Below, piece after piece: positions 47,192-57,226 of a DNA stretch of 64,000 bases. The notes beneath the pieces were generated by a model. That model searched no databases. It saw only the letters and a program-made list of their open reading frames with translations, and was not told the DNA's origin. The stretch's first letter is position 1. Every line of letters begins with the position of its first letter. Source of the DNA: Nodularia sp. LEGE 06071. GTDB lineage: Bacteria > Cyanobacteriota > Cyanobacteriia > Cyanobacteriales > Nostocaceae. The stretch lies in assembly GCF_015207755.1 (NCBI RefSeq), contig NZ_JADEWH010000005.1, positions 62,001-126,000 on the forward strand. Reading direction: 5' to 3'. The position numbers were made by a program, and so were the translations under genes.

Positions 47192-49339
47192 CTAATTCAG
47201 GATTTTCGCTTCTGGATTGACTTGTGCAGAATGATTTGGCGATCGCGCCAGCGCTGTTTCTGGGATGCCTGGAGGGCTTTTATCAGATCGTACTTTACCA
47301 GCAGCGATCGCGTATTTAATCACCAACAGCCGCAACCACAAAGCCGGATAGCGGGGTTCTAGCCAAGATTGACTCCGCACCAACAAGGGCGGGAACCATC
47401 CACTCAGTAAAGCACTGACGAAGGAATGAAGACCAAAATTCAAATAATTCCCCAGCCACCGGACTAAATCCCTGAATCCAGCCAGTTGCCAAATCCATAA
47501 CAGCAGGGCAGGATTTTTGCGAGCTGCTTTTAGTGCGAGGCGGTTAAAAGTTAACCAATCACACCTGTCTTTGATGAAATTATCTGCTACCTCTGGTGGT
47601 TCATCTGCTAACAACCCAAAGAAGGTATTCAGCATGGAGTTAATCCGTTGGGGTGGTAAAAATTTCCCAGTGGGAACCATCATTCCTTTAGAAAATAGCC
47701 ACGTTACAGAAACGTTGCTTTGGTAGGCGCGAATTCTATTTAAATGGCGGAAACTCAGCAAGTCATGCTTCAGGGCTGTATCTAAAAGTGTGGTTAAACG
47801 GTCTAAGTTGCGAATCAGGGAACCAAAACCCGTGAACACCAGGGGAGACTGGAGGGATGCAGCATCACCAATGGCAATCAATCGATCAAAGGCAATGGTG
47901 CGATCGCTACTTCCGACACTAAAATGTCCTGGTATATAGCCAAATGTCGGCTTTTTCCACACCAGTTTATCTAGATCACAGCGCCGATACTCTGGCAAAA
48001 TAGCGAAAAAGTCCTCATACATTTCCAGCAAAGAACCAGGATTTGAGGCATTGACTTCGTGGTAATGAAACAAATAAACTGTCAGTTCTTCACCAAATCC
48101 GGGAAATAATTCCCAAATCAACTGCCTTCCCCTGGAAATATCTCCGTGACTGTACAGCACATCTCCATACTGGGAATCCCAAACCCCTGGCTCAAATCCC
48201 CCCTCAATCACAGCTCCCACCGTTGGGCATACACTATCAAAAGCACGACCACCATTTAATTGCCAAGCCACAGGGGAAGCTGTTCCCATAGCATCAATTA
48301 ATAGTCGCCCAGTGACGCGCTGCTGATTTTTACTAGGTAAATGCTTGACTGTAATCGCCACTTGTGATTCGTCAATATCGGCACGGATAAACTCTGTTTC
48401 ATCCCAGATGTCACCGCCAGCATCTCGGAGTTTTTGCCCGCACATTCGCAGACATTTTTCCGAGTCCAAGGCGATATTTAAGACCGTGGGTGTATGTAGA
48501 ATAGGCGATCGCAATTTGACCGGATTGTTGCCATCAAAAAATTTATTGAATCCGTCTTTGTATTCCCGAACAATCAGAGTTTCTAACTCAGCATCTGTGA
48601 ACAAACCCAGGTTAATTAAGCTTTGAAGTTCATCACGAGAAATATTCCATTCTCGATTCATCCGTCCAAAGGGCAAACGTTCCACTAGCAGCACTTTATA
48701 TCCCAATCTAGCCATGACAGCGGCATGAATTACCCCTAAAGCGCCGCCGATGTAGATCAGGTCATAGATAGGAGATGAGGAGGATGGAATATTACCTTCT
48801 TCCTCACCTTCCCCAAATCCTTTGCTGGGCGAAAAAATTACTTGACGGGGCTGTCGAGGATTCCGTACTCCTTCGCGCCATCTTTGCTCCCACCAGTAAG
48901 CACGATTCAGGTCATATTCCCCATTGGGCATTTGCTGAAAATATTTAACAGTCAGGGGGTAATACGGTGCTAGTTCGTCAAAAATCGATTTTTGGGAATC
49001 AATGACGGGAGGTTCCGGGTATTTATGGGGAAATTGCTTTCTGATTTCCTGACTCAGACGTTGCAGGATTTGTGCTTCTTGTGAAACAGGCTGATCTGCC
49101 CAACGAAACACTTTTAGATAAGTACTTCGCTGCACAGACCAGACGAATACAGAAAGTTCCTTCGGTAAATTTTCGGTAATCGTCGCCTCAGCCTTTGTAG
49201 TTTTTGTTGGTATTGTCAGGCGAAAGCCATCTGGGGTGAGTAACTTTTCCCCGGTTCCTGCGTCAAATTCAACTTGCAGCCAATTAAGTACAATGGCAAT
49301 TTCTGGTGTGGGAACTTCTAAATAAAGTATTTCTTTCAT
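47192..49339 (-). CDS. CruA/CruP-family lycopene cyclase
   Basis: A 715-residue FAD enzyme. After about 190 residues of a family-specific N-terminal part, the dinucleotide fold opens IYDLIYIGGALGVIHAAVMA (about residues 191-210), with a Glu at the end of the second strand (VLLVERLPFGRMNREWNIS). RLLIDAMGTASPVAW and LIAIGDAASLQSPLVFTGFG are the later FAD-binding blocks. CruA makes beta/gamma-carotene from lycopene in Chlorobi and some cyanobacteria; CruP is a paralogue that limits oxidative damage. Which this is cannot be settled here. The C-terminal 150 residues contain hydrophobic segments that would fix it to the membrane. Confidence 0.88.
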   Translation of the reverse strand: MKEILYLEVPTPEIAIVLNWLQVEFDAGTGEKLLTPDGFRLTIPTKTTKAEATITENLPKELSVFVWSVQRSTYLKVFRWADQPVSQEAQILQRLSQEIRKQFPHKYPEPPVIDSQKSIFDELAPYYPLTVKYFQQMPNGEYDLNRAYWWEQRWREGVRNPRQPRQVIFSPSKGFGEGEEEGNIPSSSSPIYDLIYIGGALGVIHAAVMARLGYKVLLVERLPFGRMNREWNISRDELQSLINLGLFTDAELETLIVREYKDGFNKFFDGNNPVKLRSPILHTPTVLNIALDSEKCLRMCGQKLRDAGGDIWDETEFIRADIDESQVAITVKHLPSKNQQRVTGRLLIDAMGTASPVAWQLNGGRAFDSVCPTVGAVIEGGFEPGVWDSQYGDVLYSHGDISRGRQLIWELFPGFGEELTVYLFHYHEVNASNPGSLLEMYEDFFAILPEYRRCDLDKLVWKKPTFGYIPGHFSVGSSDRTIAFDRLIAIGDAASLQSPLVFTGFGSLIRNLDRLTTLLDTALKHDLLSFRHLNRIRAYQSNVSVTWLFSKGMMVPTGKFLPPQRINSMLNTFFGLLADEPPEVADNFIKDRCDWLTFNRLALKAARKNPALLLWIWQLAGFRDLVRWLGNYLNFGLHSFVSALLSGWFPPLLVRSQSWLEPRYPALWLRLLVIKYAIAAGKVRSDKSPPGIPETALARSPNHSAQVNPEAKILN

Positions 49340-49503
49340 GATTTTTTGCTGACATCTCCGATCAATCTATTCACTCAGACAGATTTTATAAAGGCAGAAA
49401 CTAAGCTAGACTCCGCCCTATTGGATCAATAAAGATTGAGTAAAGAATTTTTAATAGTTTGTCAAAGTTTATTGTTCATTTTGTATTTTATTAAGCCTAC
49501 TCC

Positions 49504-49737
49504 ATGAATTATCCCATCCCAGACAGTCCCCAGGAAATTTTTGCTCTGCGACAACAGCCGGTTGACGAAGAATTAGTCGCCTCAGCCATCGCCGGAGTCA
49601 TCAAACTTGTGCGGTCTCAGGGACAATCCTTAGAGGAATTAACCGCGCAACTACTAGCTGATGACCCCATGCTCAATCAGCAACAACGGCGTTGGCTGAG
49701 TCAATTAGTTACCCAATCCTGGGAACAGTTTTCTTGA
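49504..49737 (+). CDS. Small cyanobacterial protein of unknown function
   Basis: A 77-residue soluble, helical protein (NYPIPDSPQEIFALRQQP, VDEELVASAIAGVIKLVRSQ, WLSQLVTQSWEQF). Similar short proteins occur beside citramalate synthase genes in Nostocales. The codon use resembles its neighbours, which supports it. No motif for function. It converges with cimA, whose tandem-repeat tail reaches up to 20 bases from its stop. Confidence 0.65.
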   Translation: MNYPIPDSPQEIFALRQQPVDEELVASAIAGVIKLVRSQGQSLEELTAQLLADDPMLNQQQRRWLSQLVTQSWEQFS

Positions 49738-49740
49738 TAG

Positions 49741-49860
49741 TCATTGGTCATTGGTCATTAGGAAGTTACCGTCTTCTCCCCCCTGCTCCCTGCTCCCTGC
49801 TCCCCTGCCTCTTCTCCCCCCCTGCTCCCTGCTCCCTGCTCCCCTGCCTCTTCTCCCTGC
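49741..49860. repeat. Tandem repeats (38/39-base units of CTGCTCCC type)
   Basis: Two units of 38 and 39 bases begin at 49772 and 49810; each contains TCTTCT, a C-run, three CTGCTCC units and CTGCC. A third partial unit begins at 49849. They follow ATTGGTC units (49741-49760). On the minus strand they encode the C-terminus of cimA. Confidence 0.85.
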
Positions 49861-51464
49861 TGCGAATGTAACAACAAACCATATTCCAAGCCCTCTACCA
49901 CAGCTTGATAGGAAGCTGCCAAAATGTTGGAGGAAACTCCTACAGTCGTCCAGCGTTGAGAACCAGTACCTGATTCTACTAATACACGAGTTTTTGCTGC
50001 TGTCCCTGTATGTCCGTTGAGAATCCGCACTTTGTAATCGGTCAACTCAAAGGTGGCAATTTGGGGATAAAAGTTGACCAAAGCTTTGCGTAAGGCGGCA
50101 TCTAAAGCGGCAACGGGTCCATTTCCTTCGGCTGCTTCCAGAATATTTTTGCCATTCACCCCGATTTTTACCGTGGCGAGGGCATTGTTAGTTTCTTTAC
50201 CTTCCACTAAATCACAATGTACTTGGAAACCTTTGACTTCAAAGAACTGCTGACGACCACCCAAAGCTTCGTACATCAACAGTGCAAAACTCGCCTCTGC
50301 GGCTTCAAATTGATATCCTTCACTTTCTAATTCTTTGAGACGTTGCAGAATTTGTCGGGCGGCTGGTTTGTCTTTGTCTAGTTCAATACCAAAAGTCCGG
50401 GCTTTGGCTAAAACATTACTCAGTCCAGATTGTTCGGAAATGACGATGCGGCGAAGGTTACCGACTTGTTCTGGTTGAATGTGTTCGTAAGTGAGGGGAT
50501 TTCGTTCTACTGCTGAAACATGGATACCACCTTTATGTGCAAAAGCTGAACGTCCCACAAAGGGCGCGTGTTCGTCGGGGGAGAGGTTTACCACTTCACT
50601 GACGAAGCGACTAACTTCTGTAAGTTGATTTAGCTGGTGTTCTGCAATACAGCTATAACCAAGCTTCAGTTGTAGATTGGGGATTAATGAACAAAGGTTA
50701 GCATTCCCACACCGTTCACCGTAGCCATTAATTGTACCTTGTACCATTTTTGCCCCTGCCATCACGGCTGCTAGGGCATTGGCTACTGCTGTTTCTGAAT
50801 CATTATGAGTGTGAATACCAATTTGGGGGATTGGTTGCTGACTATTGACTAATGAGACATGATCAATGACTGAGGAGACGATTTGACTGACTTCGTGGGG
50901 TAAAGTACCACCATTTGTATCACAGAGGACTAGCCATTCTGCACCAGATGCGATCGCCACTTCTAATGTCTGTAAAGCATAATCTCGATTGTGCTTGTAA
51001 CCATCAAACCAGTGTTCAGCATCATAAATCACCCGTCGCCCTTGAGAACAAAGATACTCGATCGTATCGCGAATCATGGCCAGATTTTCTGCTAAAGTCG
51101 TCTTGAGTCCGGCTGTAACGTGTAAATCCCAAGATTTGCCAAAAACTGTCACCCAACGAGTCCCCGCAGTCAGAATCGCTTGCAGCATTGGCTCAGTTTC
51201 CGCAGTGGTGTGAGGGCGGCGTGTGGAACAAAAAGCGACTATTTCTGCTTGTTTGAGCGGATATTCTTGCAGTTGCCAGAAGAACTGAACATCCTTGGGA
51301 TTGGCACCAGGCCAACCACCTTCAATGAAGGGAACTCCCAGTTGGTCGAGTCTGCGGGCAATACGTAACTTATCTTCTATAGAAACTGATAACCCTTCGC
51401 GCTGAGTGCCATCCCGTAGTGTGGTGTCATAAAGCCAAAGTTGAGGTGAGGGGTGTATGGTCAT
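49758..51464 (-). CDS. cimA: (R)-citramalate synthase
   Basis: A 568-residue enzyme of the LeuA/CimA family. LWLYDTTLRDGTQREGLSVS gives the metal-binding Asp, and IGIHTHNDSETAVANALAA the His pair. AHKGGIHVSAV and a C-terminal regulatory domain (VNFYPQIATFELTDYKVRIL) follow. It condenses acetyl-CoA with pyruvate to give citramalate for isoleucine synthesis; the domain order and TIGR00977-like size separate it from LeuA. Start at MTIHPSPQLWLYD. The last about 30 residues are EEAGEQGAGSRGG-type repeats encoded by tandem DNA repeats, so the natural C-terminus has been extended. Confidence 0.93.
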   Translation of the reverse strand: MTIHPSPQLWLYDTTLRDGTQREGLSVSIEDKLRIARRLDQLGVPFIEGGWPGANPKDVQFFWQLQEYPLKQAEIVAFCSTRRPHTTAETEPMLQAILTAGTRWVTVFGKSWDLHVTAGLKTTLAENLAMIRDTIEYLCSQGRRVIYDAEHWFDGYKHNRDYALQTLEVAIASGAEWLVLCDTNGGTLPHEVSQIVSSVIDHVSLVNSQQPIPQIGIHTHNDSETAVANALAAVMAGAKMVQGTINGYGERCGNANLCSLIPNLQLKLGYSCIAEHQLNQLTEVSRFVSEVVNLSPDEHAPFVGRSAFAHKGGIHVSAVERNPLTYEHIQPEQVGNLRRIVISEQSGLSNVLAKARTFGIELDKDKPAARQILQRLKELESEGYQFEAAEASFALLMYEALGGRQQFFEVKGFQVHCDLVEGKETNNALATVKIGVNGKNILEAAEGNGPVAALDAALRKALVNFYPQIATFELTDYKVRILNGHTGTAAKTRVLVESGTGSQRWTTVGVSSNILAASYQAVVEGLEYGLLLHSQQGEEAGEQGAGSRGGEEAGEQGAGSRGEKTVTS

Positions 51465-51539
51465 AAAACTGAGACTTGCGAGACAACAAGTAAGGCGATG
51501 TGCCAATATACAACAAAAAGCTAGTTTGGTAATTAAACT

Positions 51540-51878
51540 ATGCCCAAGGTACTAGCTCAAGGTAAGACAATTGAATGCGATCGCGGAGCTAATTTACGGG
51601 AAATTTTGCAGCACAATGGTATTGACCTCTACAATGGCGGTGCTAAATTAATCAACTGTCGAGGAATTGGCAGTTGTGGAACCTGTGCAGTCAAGGTAGA
51701 AGGTGAGGTGTCTGCCGCAAATTGGCGAGATCGAGCTAGACGTTCGCTTCCTCCCCATTCTCCTACAACAGAACTGCGTTTAGCTTGTCAAACTGAGGTA
51801 CTGGGGGATGTAAAAATCACAAAATTCGCGGGATTTTGGGGACAAAGTTCTCAAATCCTATGGACACCAGAAGGTTAG
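51540..51878 (+). CDS. 2Fe-2S ferredoxin
   Basis: A 112-residue protein with the plant-type cluster motif CRGIGSCGTCAV (about residues 41-52) and the last Cys in LACQTEV (about 82). The spacing CxxxxxCxxC differs slightly from the common CxxxxCxxC (PetF) and fits the thylakoid-alternative or FdC2-like group. It transfers electrons, partner unknown. It is divergent to cimA with 75 bases between starts, and starts at an ATG. It forms a likely operon with the small protein at 51903, 24 bases on. Confidence 0.9.
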   Translation: MPKVLAQGKTIECDRGANLREILQHNGIDLYNGGAKLINCRGIGSCGTCAVKVEGEVSAANWRDRARRSLPPHSPTTELRLACQTEVLGDVKITKFAGFWGQSSQILWTPEG

Positions 51879-51902
51879 GTTAAAAAAGGAGAAAATATTA
51901 AG

Positions 51903-52295
51903 ATGGGTAGATGGACTCCACTAATTCTCATGGCCGGAGGCTTGGCAATTTTAATGGGTACATTGCTAGGGATCAACTTTCCGATGGGTGGACAAGAAAG
52001 TGCTAGTAATGATGCTCCTGATGGCAGAACATCCAAAGTCCTCCCAGCTAATATTAAGGTTAATAGCTCCTCTGGTAGCAGGAGTACAAGTAACGATACA
52101 GCCTCTGAAAATAGAGGTCGCGTTGCCCAGGATAGTTTTTCTTCTCCTGACAACAGAAGCAGCGTGGCTCAGAATAATGACTCTGACTCAACCCCTGGGT
52201 CTACATCAGGTAGCACAAGTACAGACTTGGAGTCAGACACGTCATCAAGCAGTACAACAAATCAGGGTAGATCACCAATTCGGGCTTTGTGGTAA
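51903..52295 (+). CDS. Small Ser-rich membrane protein
   Basis: A 130-residue protein with one N-terminal transmembrane helix (about residues 7-27, ILMAGGLAILMGTLLGINF) and a long Ser/Thr/Asn/Asp-rich disordered tail that contains repeats of TSGSTST and SSSTTNQG type. Such proteins are common in cyanobacteria but have no family name that I know. It lies 24 bases downstream of the ferredoxin gene and may be co-transcribed. The tail could be on the periplasmic side. Confidence 0.7.
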   Translation: MGRWTPLILMAGGLAILMGTLLGINFPMGGQESASNDAPDGRTSKVLPANIKVNSSSGSRSTSNDTASENRGRVAQDSFSSPDNRSSVAQNNDSDSTPGSTSGSTSTDLESDTSSSSTTNQGRSPIRALW

Positions 52296-52354
52296 AGCTG
52301 GATAGTCATTAGTGACGAGTTATGAGTTGTTAGTTATGTACTAATGGTAAATAG

Positions 52355-52386
52355 CTAATGATCAATGACTAATGACTAATGACTAG
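52355..52386. repeat. TGACTAA tandem repeat reaching into the thiO-thiG start
   Basis: Four TGACTAATGAC units run up to and overlap the ATG at 52379. The initiating bases are part of the repeat, and no ribosome site remains upstream. An alternative start further in could be used. Confidence 0.75.
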
Positions 52387-54343
52387 TGACGTTTTAATTA
52401 TTGGTGGCGGTGTGATTGGCTTGGCGATCGCCGTTGAATTGAAATTGCGCGGGGCTACGGTCACCGTGCTTTGCCGTAATTTTCAGGCTGCTTCTACCCA
52501 CGCCGCCGCCGGGATGTTAGCACCAGATGCGGAAAATATCCCCAATCAAGTAATGGGTTCTTTGTGTAGGCGATCGCGTGCCTTATATCCAGACTGGACG
52601 CACAAACTCGAAGATTTGACTGGTTTAAATACTGGTTACTGGCCTTGTGGAATATTAGCACCAGTTTATCAACGACAAGAGGAGAAAGGAGAATCTGCCC
52701 CCACTGCCCACTCTCCGGACTGGCTAAATCAAGCAGCAATTCATCAATATCAGCCAGGATTAGGCTCTGAAGTCGTTGGTGGCTGGTGGTATCCTGAAGA
52801 CGCACAAGTTGATAATCGTGCCTTAGCCAATGTCCTGTGGACAGCTGCTGAGTCTCTTGGTGTGCAGTTCCAAGACCAGGTAAAAGTAGAAGCATTTTTA
52901 CAGCAACAGGGAAAAATCGTTGGCGTACAAACCAACACAGGAATCATTCGGGCGGCACATTATGTTTTAGCCACAGGTGCATGGTCGTCTGAATTATTAC
53001 CATTACCTGTACGTCCTCGCAAAGGACAGATGCTGAGGGTGCAAGTCCCAGAATTTATCCCAGAATTGCCCCTGACACGAGTTTTATTCGGAGATCATAT
53101 TTACATCGTACCCAGGCGAAACCGTTCTATCATTATTGGGGCTACAAGCGAAGATGTCGGCTTTACACCCCGCAACACGCCCGCAGGTATTCAAACTTTA
53201 CTCCAACAAGCCATTCGCCTATATCCCCAATTACAGGATTATCCCATTCAAGAATTCTGGTGGGGATTTCGCCCAGCCACACCCGATGAGTTACCGATTT
53301 TAGGCACTAGCCACTGTGAAAATTTAACTTTGGCTACAGGTCATTATCGCAATGGCATATTACTTGCGCCGATCACCGCCGCATTAATTGCCGATTTGAT
53401 CTGGGAACAAAAATCTGATCCCATGTTGTCTAATTTCCACTATTCGCGCTTCCATACCCAGCCATCTACCTCAACTTCTATGCTCACCCACTCTGCCAAC
53501 TTCTCTCAGGGAAATCTCGCCATTGCAGACGCAATCAATCCCGTTTCTATAGATTCACCATTGGTGATTGCGGGTAAAACTTTTCAATCCCGTTTAATGA
53601 CCGGAACGGGCAAATATCGCAGTATTAAAGAAATGCAGCAAAGTATTGTTGCTAGTGGTTGCCAAATTGTCACTGTCGCAGTCAGACGGGTACAAACTAA
53701 AGCCGCAGGACATGAAGGTTTAGCTGAAGCCTTGGATTGGACAAAAATCTGGATGTTGCCCAATACAGCCGGCTGTGAAACCGCAGAAGAGGCGATTCGC
53801 GTGGCTCGTTTGGGGCGAGAAATGGCGAAACTATTGGGACAGGAAGATAACAATTTTGTGAAATTAGAAGTCATACCTGATCCGAAATATTTACTTCCCG
53901 ATCCTATTGGTACGCTGCAAGCCGCCGAACAGCTAGTCAAAGAAGGTTTTGCTGTCCTACCCTATATCAATGCCGACCCGATGTTAGCCAAGCGCCTAGA
54001 AGATGTGGGCTGTGCTACAGTCATGCCCTTAGCGTCGCCCATTGGTTCGGGACAAGGGCTGAAAACAACTGCCAATATTCAAATTATCATTGAAAATGCC
54101 AGTATCCCAGTTGTGGTAGATGCCGGAATTGGTTCACCATCAGAAGCTGCCCAGGCGATGGAATTAGGTGCAGATGCCTTATTAATTAATAGTGCGATCG
54201 CCCTTTCCCAAAACCCCCCAGTCATGGCCCAAGCCATGAATTTAGCAGCCGTAGCCGGTCGTCTCGCTTACCTGGCTGGCAGAATGCCCCTGAAAACCTA
54301 CGCTAGTGCCAGTTCACCCCTGACTGGAACAATTAATAATTAG
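52379..54343 (+). CDS. thiO/thiG: Fused glycine oxidase ThiO and thiazole synthase ThiG
   Basis: A 654-residue bifunctional protein. Residues about 1-360 are ThiO, an FAD oxidase ([18 protein letters not shown]) that makes dehydroglycine; residues about 385-650 are ThiG, a TIM-barrel synthase with the Schiff-base Lys in [22 protein letters not shown] and [15 protein letters not shown]-like region. The two act in the thiazole branch of thiamine synthesis, joining dehydroglycine, DXP and ThiS-carried sulfur. The fusion occurs in several cyanobacteria. No TPP riboswitch is seen upstream, unlike thiC. Start lies in a tandem repeat (52355-52386). Confidence 0.95.
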   Translation: MTSDVLIIGGGVIGLAIAVELKLRGATVTVLCRNFQAASTHAAAGMLAPDAENIPNQVMGSLCRRSRALYPDWTHKLEDLTGLNTGYWPCGILAPVYQRQEEKGESAPTAHSPDWLNQAAIHQYQPGLGSEVVGGWWYPEDAQVDNRALANVLWTAAESLGVQFQDQVKVEAFLQQQGKIVGVQTNTGIIRAAHYVLATGAWSSELLPLPVRPRKGQMLRVQVPEFIPELPLTRVLFGDHIYIVPRRNRSIIIGATSEDVGFTPRNTPAGIQTLLQQAIRLYPQLQDYPIQEFWWGFRPATPDELPILGTSHCENLTLATGHYRNGILLAPITAALIADLIWEQKSDPMLSNFHYSRFHTQPSTSTSMLTHSANFSQGNLAIADAINPVSIDSPLVIAGKTFQSRLMTGTGKYRSIKEMQQSIVASGCQIVTVAVRRVQTKAAGHEGLAEALDWTKIWMLPNTAGCETAEEAIRVARLGREMAKLLGQEDNNFVKLEVIPDPKYLLPDPIGTLQAAEQLVKEGFAVLPYINADPMLAKRLEDVGCATVMPLASPIGSGQGLKTTANIQIIIENASIPVVVDAGIGSPSEAAQAMELGADALLINSAIALSQNPPVMAQAMNLAAVAGRLAYLAGRMPLKTYASASSPLTGTINN

Positions 54344-54359
54344 CTAATCGGGCAATCAA

Positions 54360-54417
54360 TTTTGGATTTTGGATTTTGGATTTTGGATTGCAAGCTAAAA
54401 TCTAAAATCTAAAATTT
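54360..54417. repeat. GGATTTT / TAAAATC tandem repeats
   Basis: Four TTTTGGA units (54360-54388) are followed by three TAAAATC units (54396-54416). The two parts are nearly complementary, so the RNA can fold into a hairpin that ends at the T of AAATTTCT. It may terminate the thiO-thiG transcript. Confidence 0.75.
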
Positions 54418-54515
54418 CTACTCCCCAACGTAAAGATTTGTCTCTAAGTATGAAAGCAGAATATAGCGTTTATGTAACATAAAACGAATAAAAGAAGATA
54501 ATCAGGAATTAATTC

Positions 54516-54695
54516 ATGCCCTATACAAAAGAAGAAGGCGGTCTTGTGAACAATTTTGCCCGTGAACCCAAGGTTTACCAAGCAGAACCTCCGACAAACG
54601 ACCAAAAGCGTACCTATATTTTCTTAGGACTCGCTGGCGCACTTTTGGTGACTGGGTTAATTGTTGTTGCCTTCTCTGTTTCTCATGTCGGTTGA
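54516..54695 (+). CDS. psb34: Psb34 / ssl1498-family light-harvesting-like protein
   Basis: A 59-residue one-helix protein starting MPYTKEEGGLVNNFAREPKV, then YQAEPPT, with the helix IFLGLAGALLVTGLIVVAF near the C-terminus. The N-terminal block is the family hallmark. Psb34 binds a PSII assembly intermediate during conversion to the mature complex and competes with HLIPs. Both HLIPs are in this window (574-1041), though not near. ATCAGGAATT lies just upstream of the ATG. A terminator follows at 54733. Confidence 0.92.
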   Translation: MPYTKEEGGLVNNFAREPKVYQAEPPTNDQKRTYIFLGLAGALLVTGLIVVAFSVSHVG

Positions 54696-54732
54696 GAATC
54701 AAATTTTTTTATAAATTGTAAATCTTTGTGTT

Positions 54733-54770
54733 CAAGGTTTCTAGATTAGCAGGAGCCTTGTTTTTTATTT
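54733..54770 (+). terminator. Rho-independent terminator after psb34
   Basis: CAAGGTTTC and GGAGCCTTG pair over nine positions including two G-U pairs, and the stem is followed by TTTTTTATTTTTTT. It lies 38 bases after the psb34 stop. Confidence 0.75.
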
Positions 54771-54946
54771 TTTTGTTAGAATCATATAGGAAATTTAAGT
54801 ATAAATCAATACTTTTTATTTTTCCGAATCTGAAAAACTTGATGCATCCTGAGCAGATCAACAGTCATAATTTAATTTTGGTCTGTCTGCTGTCATGTAT
54901 CCTGTGAAATTTATTATATGTACCATGTTTTGGCTTCTTAGCCGCC

Positions 54947-57148
54947 ATGAGCGTGAATGATACTACACACCCCAATAATTTTGCTTGGAATCGACAAGTA
55001 TATCATCGTCTAAAACTTGCCCTCAGTCTTGGTTTAAGAAGACAAGTTTTTTTTGCTGTCAGTGATAATTTACACTTGCGAAATCAAGTAGCTGCTCGTT
55101 TGCACTCTACTTTAGCTTACCCAGTGGGGCAAGTGCTATATAAACCTGTCGATGGTCATGAAACTAGCACTCCAGCTTATCCGCGATTAGTCACCTTAAG
55201 GTTGAATTTAAGTGATCCCAATCCCATAGAGCATATAAATCAATGGCTGGCTAATTATCCCCCACCAATTATTGGTGCATCAAAAGACACGTCTGGGAGA
55301 AGCCTACCCATACCGATATTTCAGATTGTCGGTGCGGAGCAGTTAACCAAACAACCAGTAGCGATACAGCGTTTATTTTTACACTATCTCCGCTTAAGTG
55401 ATGAAAATTTTTCGCATCCAGAGTCCAGTCGGTTTCTAGAATCCAGCGTGCTGTTGTGGGTATCACGTCCTTGGTTGTCTGCCATTCAGCAGTCAGCACC
55501 ACAGTTTTGGCGTTGGCGTACTGGTGTGTTTGTGTTTGCGGGGGAACCGACACCAACGACACAAAATCAAGGTTCTTCCAGTTCGAGAAATTTGGATTTA
55601 GAAGATATTGAGCAATCTGTTCTTGATGAATCAGTCATTGAAGCAGAACTCAAAGCCACGTCTGCCAACGGCTTAAAATTTGGAGATGACTTTGACTTTC
55701 CCGTGGAATCAGCAACGAATCATCCAGGTAAAGAACAAGAAGCTTGGCCTTTAACTTCGGAATTATTGAAGGCTGCAACGCAGCAACAGAAATCCACTGC
55801 TATATCCAGTCAAGGTAATAGCCTATCCCAATTGTCGTTATCTCATATTAGCAAGGAGTTAACTGAGCTAATCATCCCAATGATCAATACGACTGCTGGA
55901 GATGGAGAGGATAACCAACAACCACAGCAAATTCTCTTAGAGATTGAAGAATTACACTCACGAAAAGCCTCTGGAGAGGTATTGGCGACAGCGTATCATC
56001 ACTTAGGAAACTTATATCGCCTCCGCATTGAACAGGGTAAATCAACTCTGGAAAATTTGATGGTGGCAATTCTCGCCTATCAGGAAGCGATCGCCTACGA
56101 TGAAACATCACCGCAACTACCAGATATTTTAAATGACTTGGGGACACTTTATTGGATGCTGTACCGCGCCCCCCATAACTCAGGGGAAGGGAAAGCTTAT
56201 ATAGAACAGGGAATTGAATTTTATCATTTGGCTTTAAACCTGATATCTCCCCAAACACAGTCAGAAACTTATGCACGAGTCCAAAATAATCTCGGTACTG
56301 CTTATGGTGATTTAGCTCGTTTTGCTAATCCATCGGACAATTGGCAACAAGCAGTATTAGCTTACAGTGAAGCCCTACGCTATCGTACAGCCGACATGGA
56401 ACCGTTAAAGTATGCTGCCTGCCAAAATAATTTAGGCACTGCTTACTGGCATTTAGGGCAGTACAATCAACCAGTAGTGCATTTGCAAAAAGCGATCGCC
56501 TCATACAGTCAAGCCCTGGCTCACTACAGCCCCGAACAGGAACCGTTGAAGTATGGGATGATTCAAAATAATATCGGCACTGCCTACTGGAATCTGGCAC
56601 AATACGACGAAGAACCAGCCAAAAATCTGCAACTAGCCATTGATGTTTACCGCGAAGCTTTAAAATATCGCACTCCGGCTCATGTTCCCAGCGCCTGCGC
56701 GGCGACACAAAATAATCTCGGTACTGCCTACTGGCATTTAGCAAACTTATCTCAAACCACTAAAGAGTTACGACAAAAATTATTACAATTGTCTATCGAC
56801 GCTTATGATGAAGCTATTGCCTTGGCTAACTCTCTGAGCGGTACACCTTTAAGTTTTGATTTGTATGCAGCTCACAATAATTTGGGATTAGCTCATTATC
56901 AGTTAGTCACAGATAATTCTTTTCATGGTGACAAAGCTGCCAGTTCGCAACACTTACAAGCGGCATTACATCATCATTTGCAAGCCTTAAATGGATTCAA
57001 CCAACAATCAGAAGCTTATCAAACAACCTTTATTTATGTAGTGAAAACGATTCGGGCTTTCCACAGTGAATTGGGGATACAAGGCCAAAATTTGGCTTTA
57101 TCTCAGGTTCCTGGTGATTTGTTACCGGAAATTTTACCTAAGTTGTAG
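54947..57148 (+). CDS. TPR-repeat protein with ATPase-like N-terminal part
   Basis: A 733-residue protein. Residues about 15-205 resemble the fold of cyanobacterial signalling proteins with an AAA/NTPase-like core (LRRQVFFAVSDNLHLRNQVA, ILRNLSDPNPIEHI-type and LLWVSRPWL), but without a P-loop. Residues about 330-690 are TPR repeats (NNLGTAYGDLARF, NNLGTAYWHLGQY, NNIGTAYWNLAQY, NNLGTAYWHLANL). TPR domains bind partner proteins. No signal peptide. It lies alone. Regulatory role is possible but unproved. Confidence 0.85.
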   Translation: MSVNDTTHPNNFAWNRQVYHRLKLALSLGLRRQVFFAVSDNLHLRNQVAARLHSTLAYPVGQVLYKPVDGHETSTPAYPRLVTLRLNLSDPNPIEHINQWLANYPPPIIGASKDTSGRSLPIPIFQIVGAEQLTKQPVAIQRLFLHYLRLSDENFSHPESSRFLESSVLLWVSRPWLSAIQQSAPQFWRWRTGVFVFAGEPTPTTQNQGSSSSRNLDLEDIEQSVLDESVIEAELKATSANGLKFGDDFDFPVESATNHPGKEQEAWPLTSELLKAATQQQKSTAISSQGNSLSQLSLSHISKELTELIIPMINTTAGDGEDNQQPQQILLEIEELHSRKASGEVLATAYHHLGNLYRLRIEQGKSTLENLMVAILAYQEAIAYDETSPQLPDILNDLGTLYWMLYRAPHNSGEGKAYIEQGIEFYHLALNLISPQTQSETYARVQNNLGTAYGDLARFANPSDNWQQAVLAYSEALRYRTADMEPLKYAACQNNLGTAYWHLGQYNQPVVHLQKAIASYSQALAHYSPEQEPLKYGMIQNNIGTAYWNLAQYDEEPAKNLQLAIDVYREALKYRTPAHVPSACAATQNNLGTAYWHLANLSQTTKELRQKLLQLSIDAYDEAIALANSLSGTPLSFDLYAAHNNLGLAHYQLVTDNSFHGDKAASSQHLQAALHHHLQALNGFNQQSEAYQTTFIYVVKTIRAFHSELGIQGQNLALSQVPGDLLPEILPKL

Positions 57149-57226
57149 ATGGGGTGTGGGGAAGACATTTTTTTTAGTTAAAAACATTAACACAGAAAAA
57201 ATTTTCATAGATGGAAAACATTCAAT

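Noticed and set aside
49751-50020. 89-codon frame on the plus strand opposite cimA
   Set aside because: Product of the tandem repeats and antisense to a real gene.
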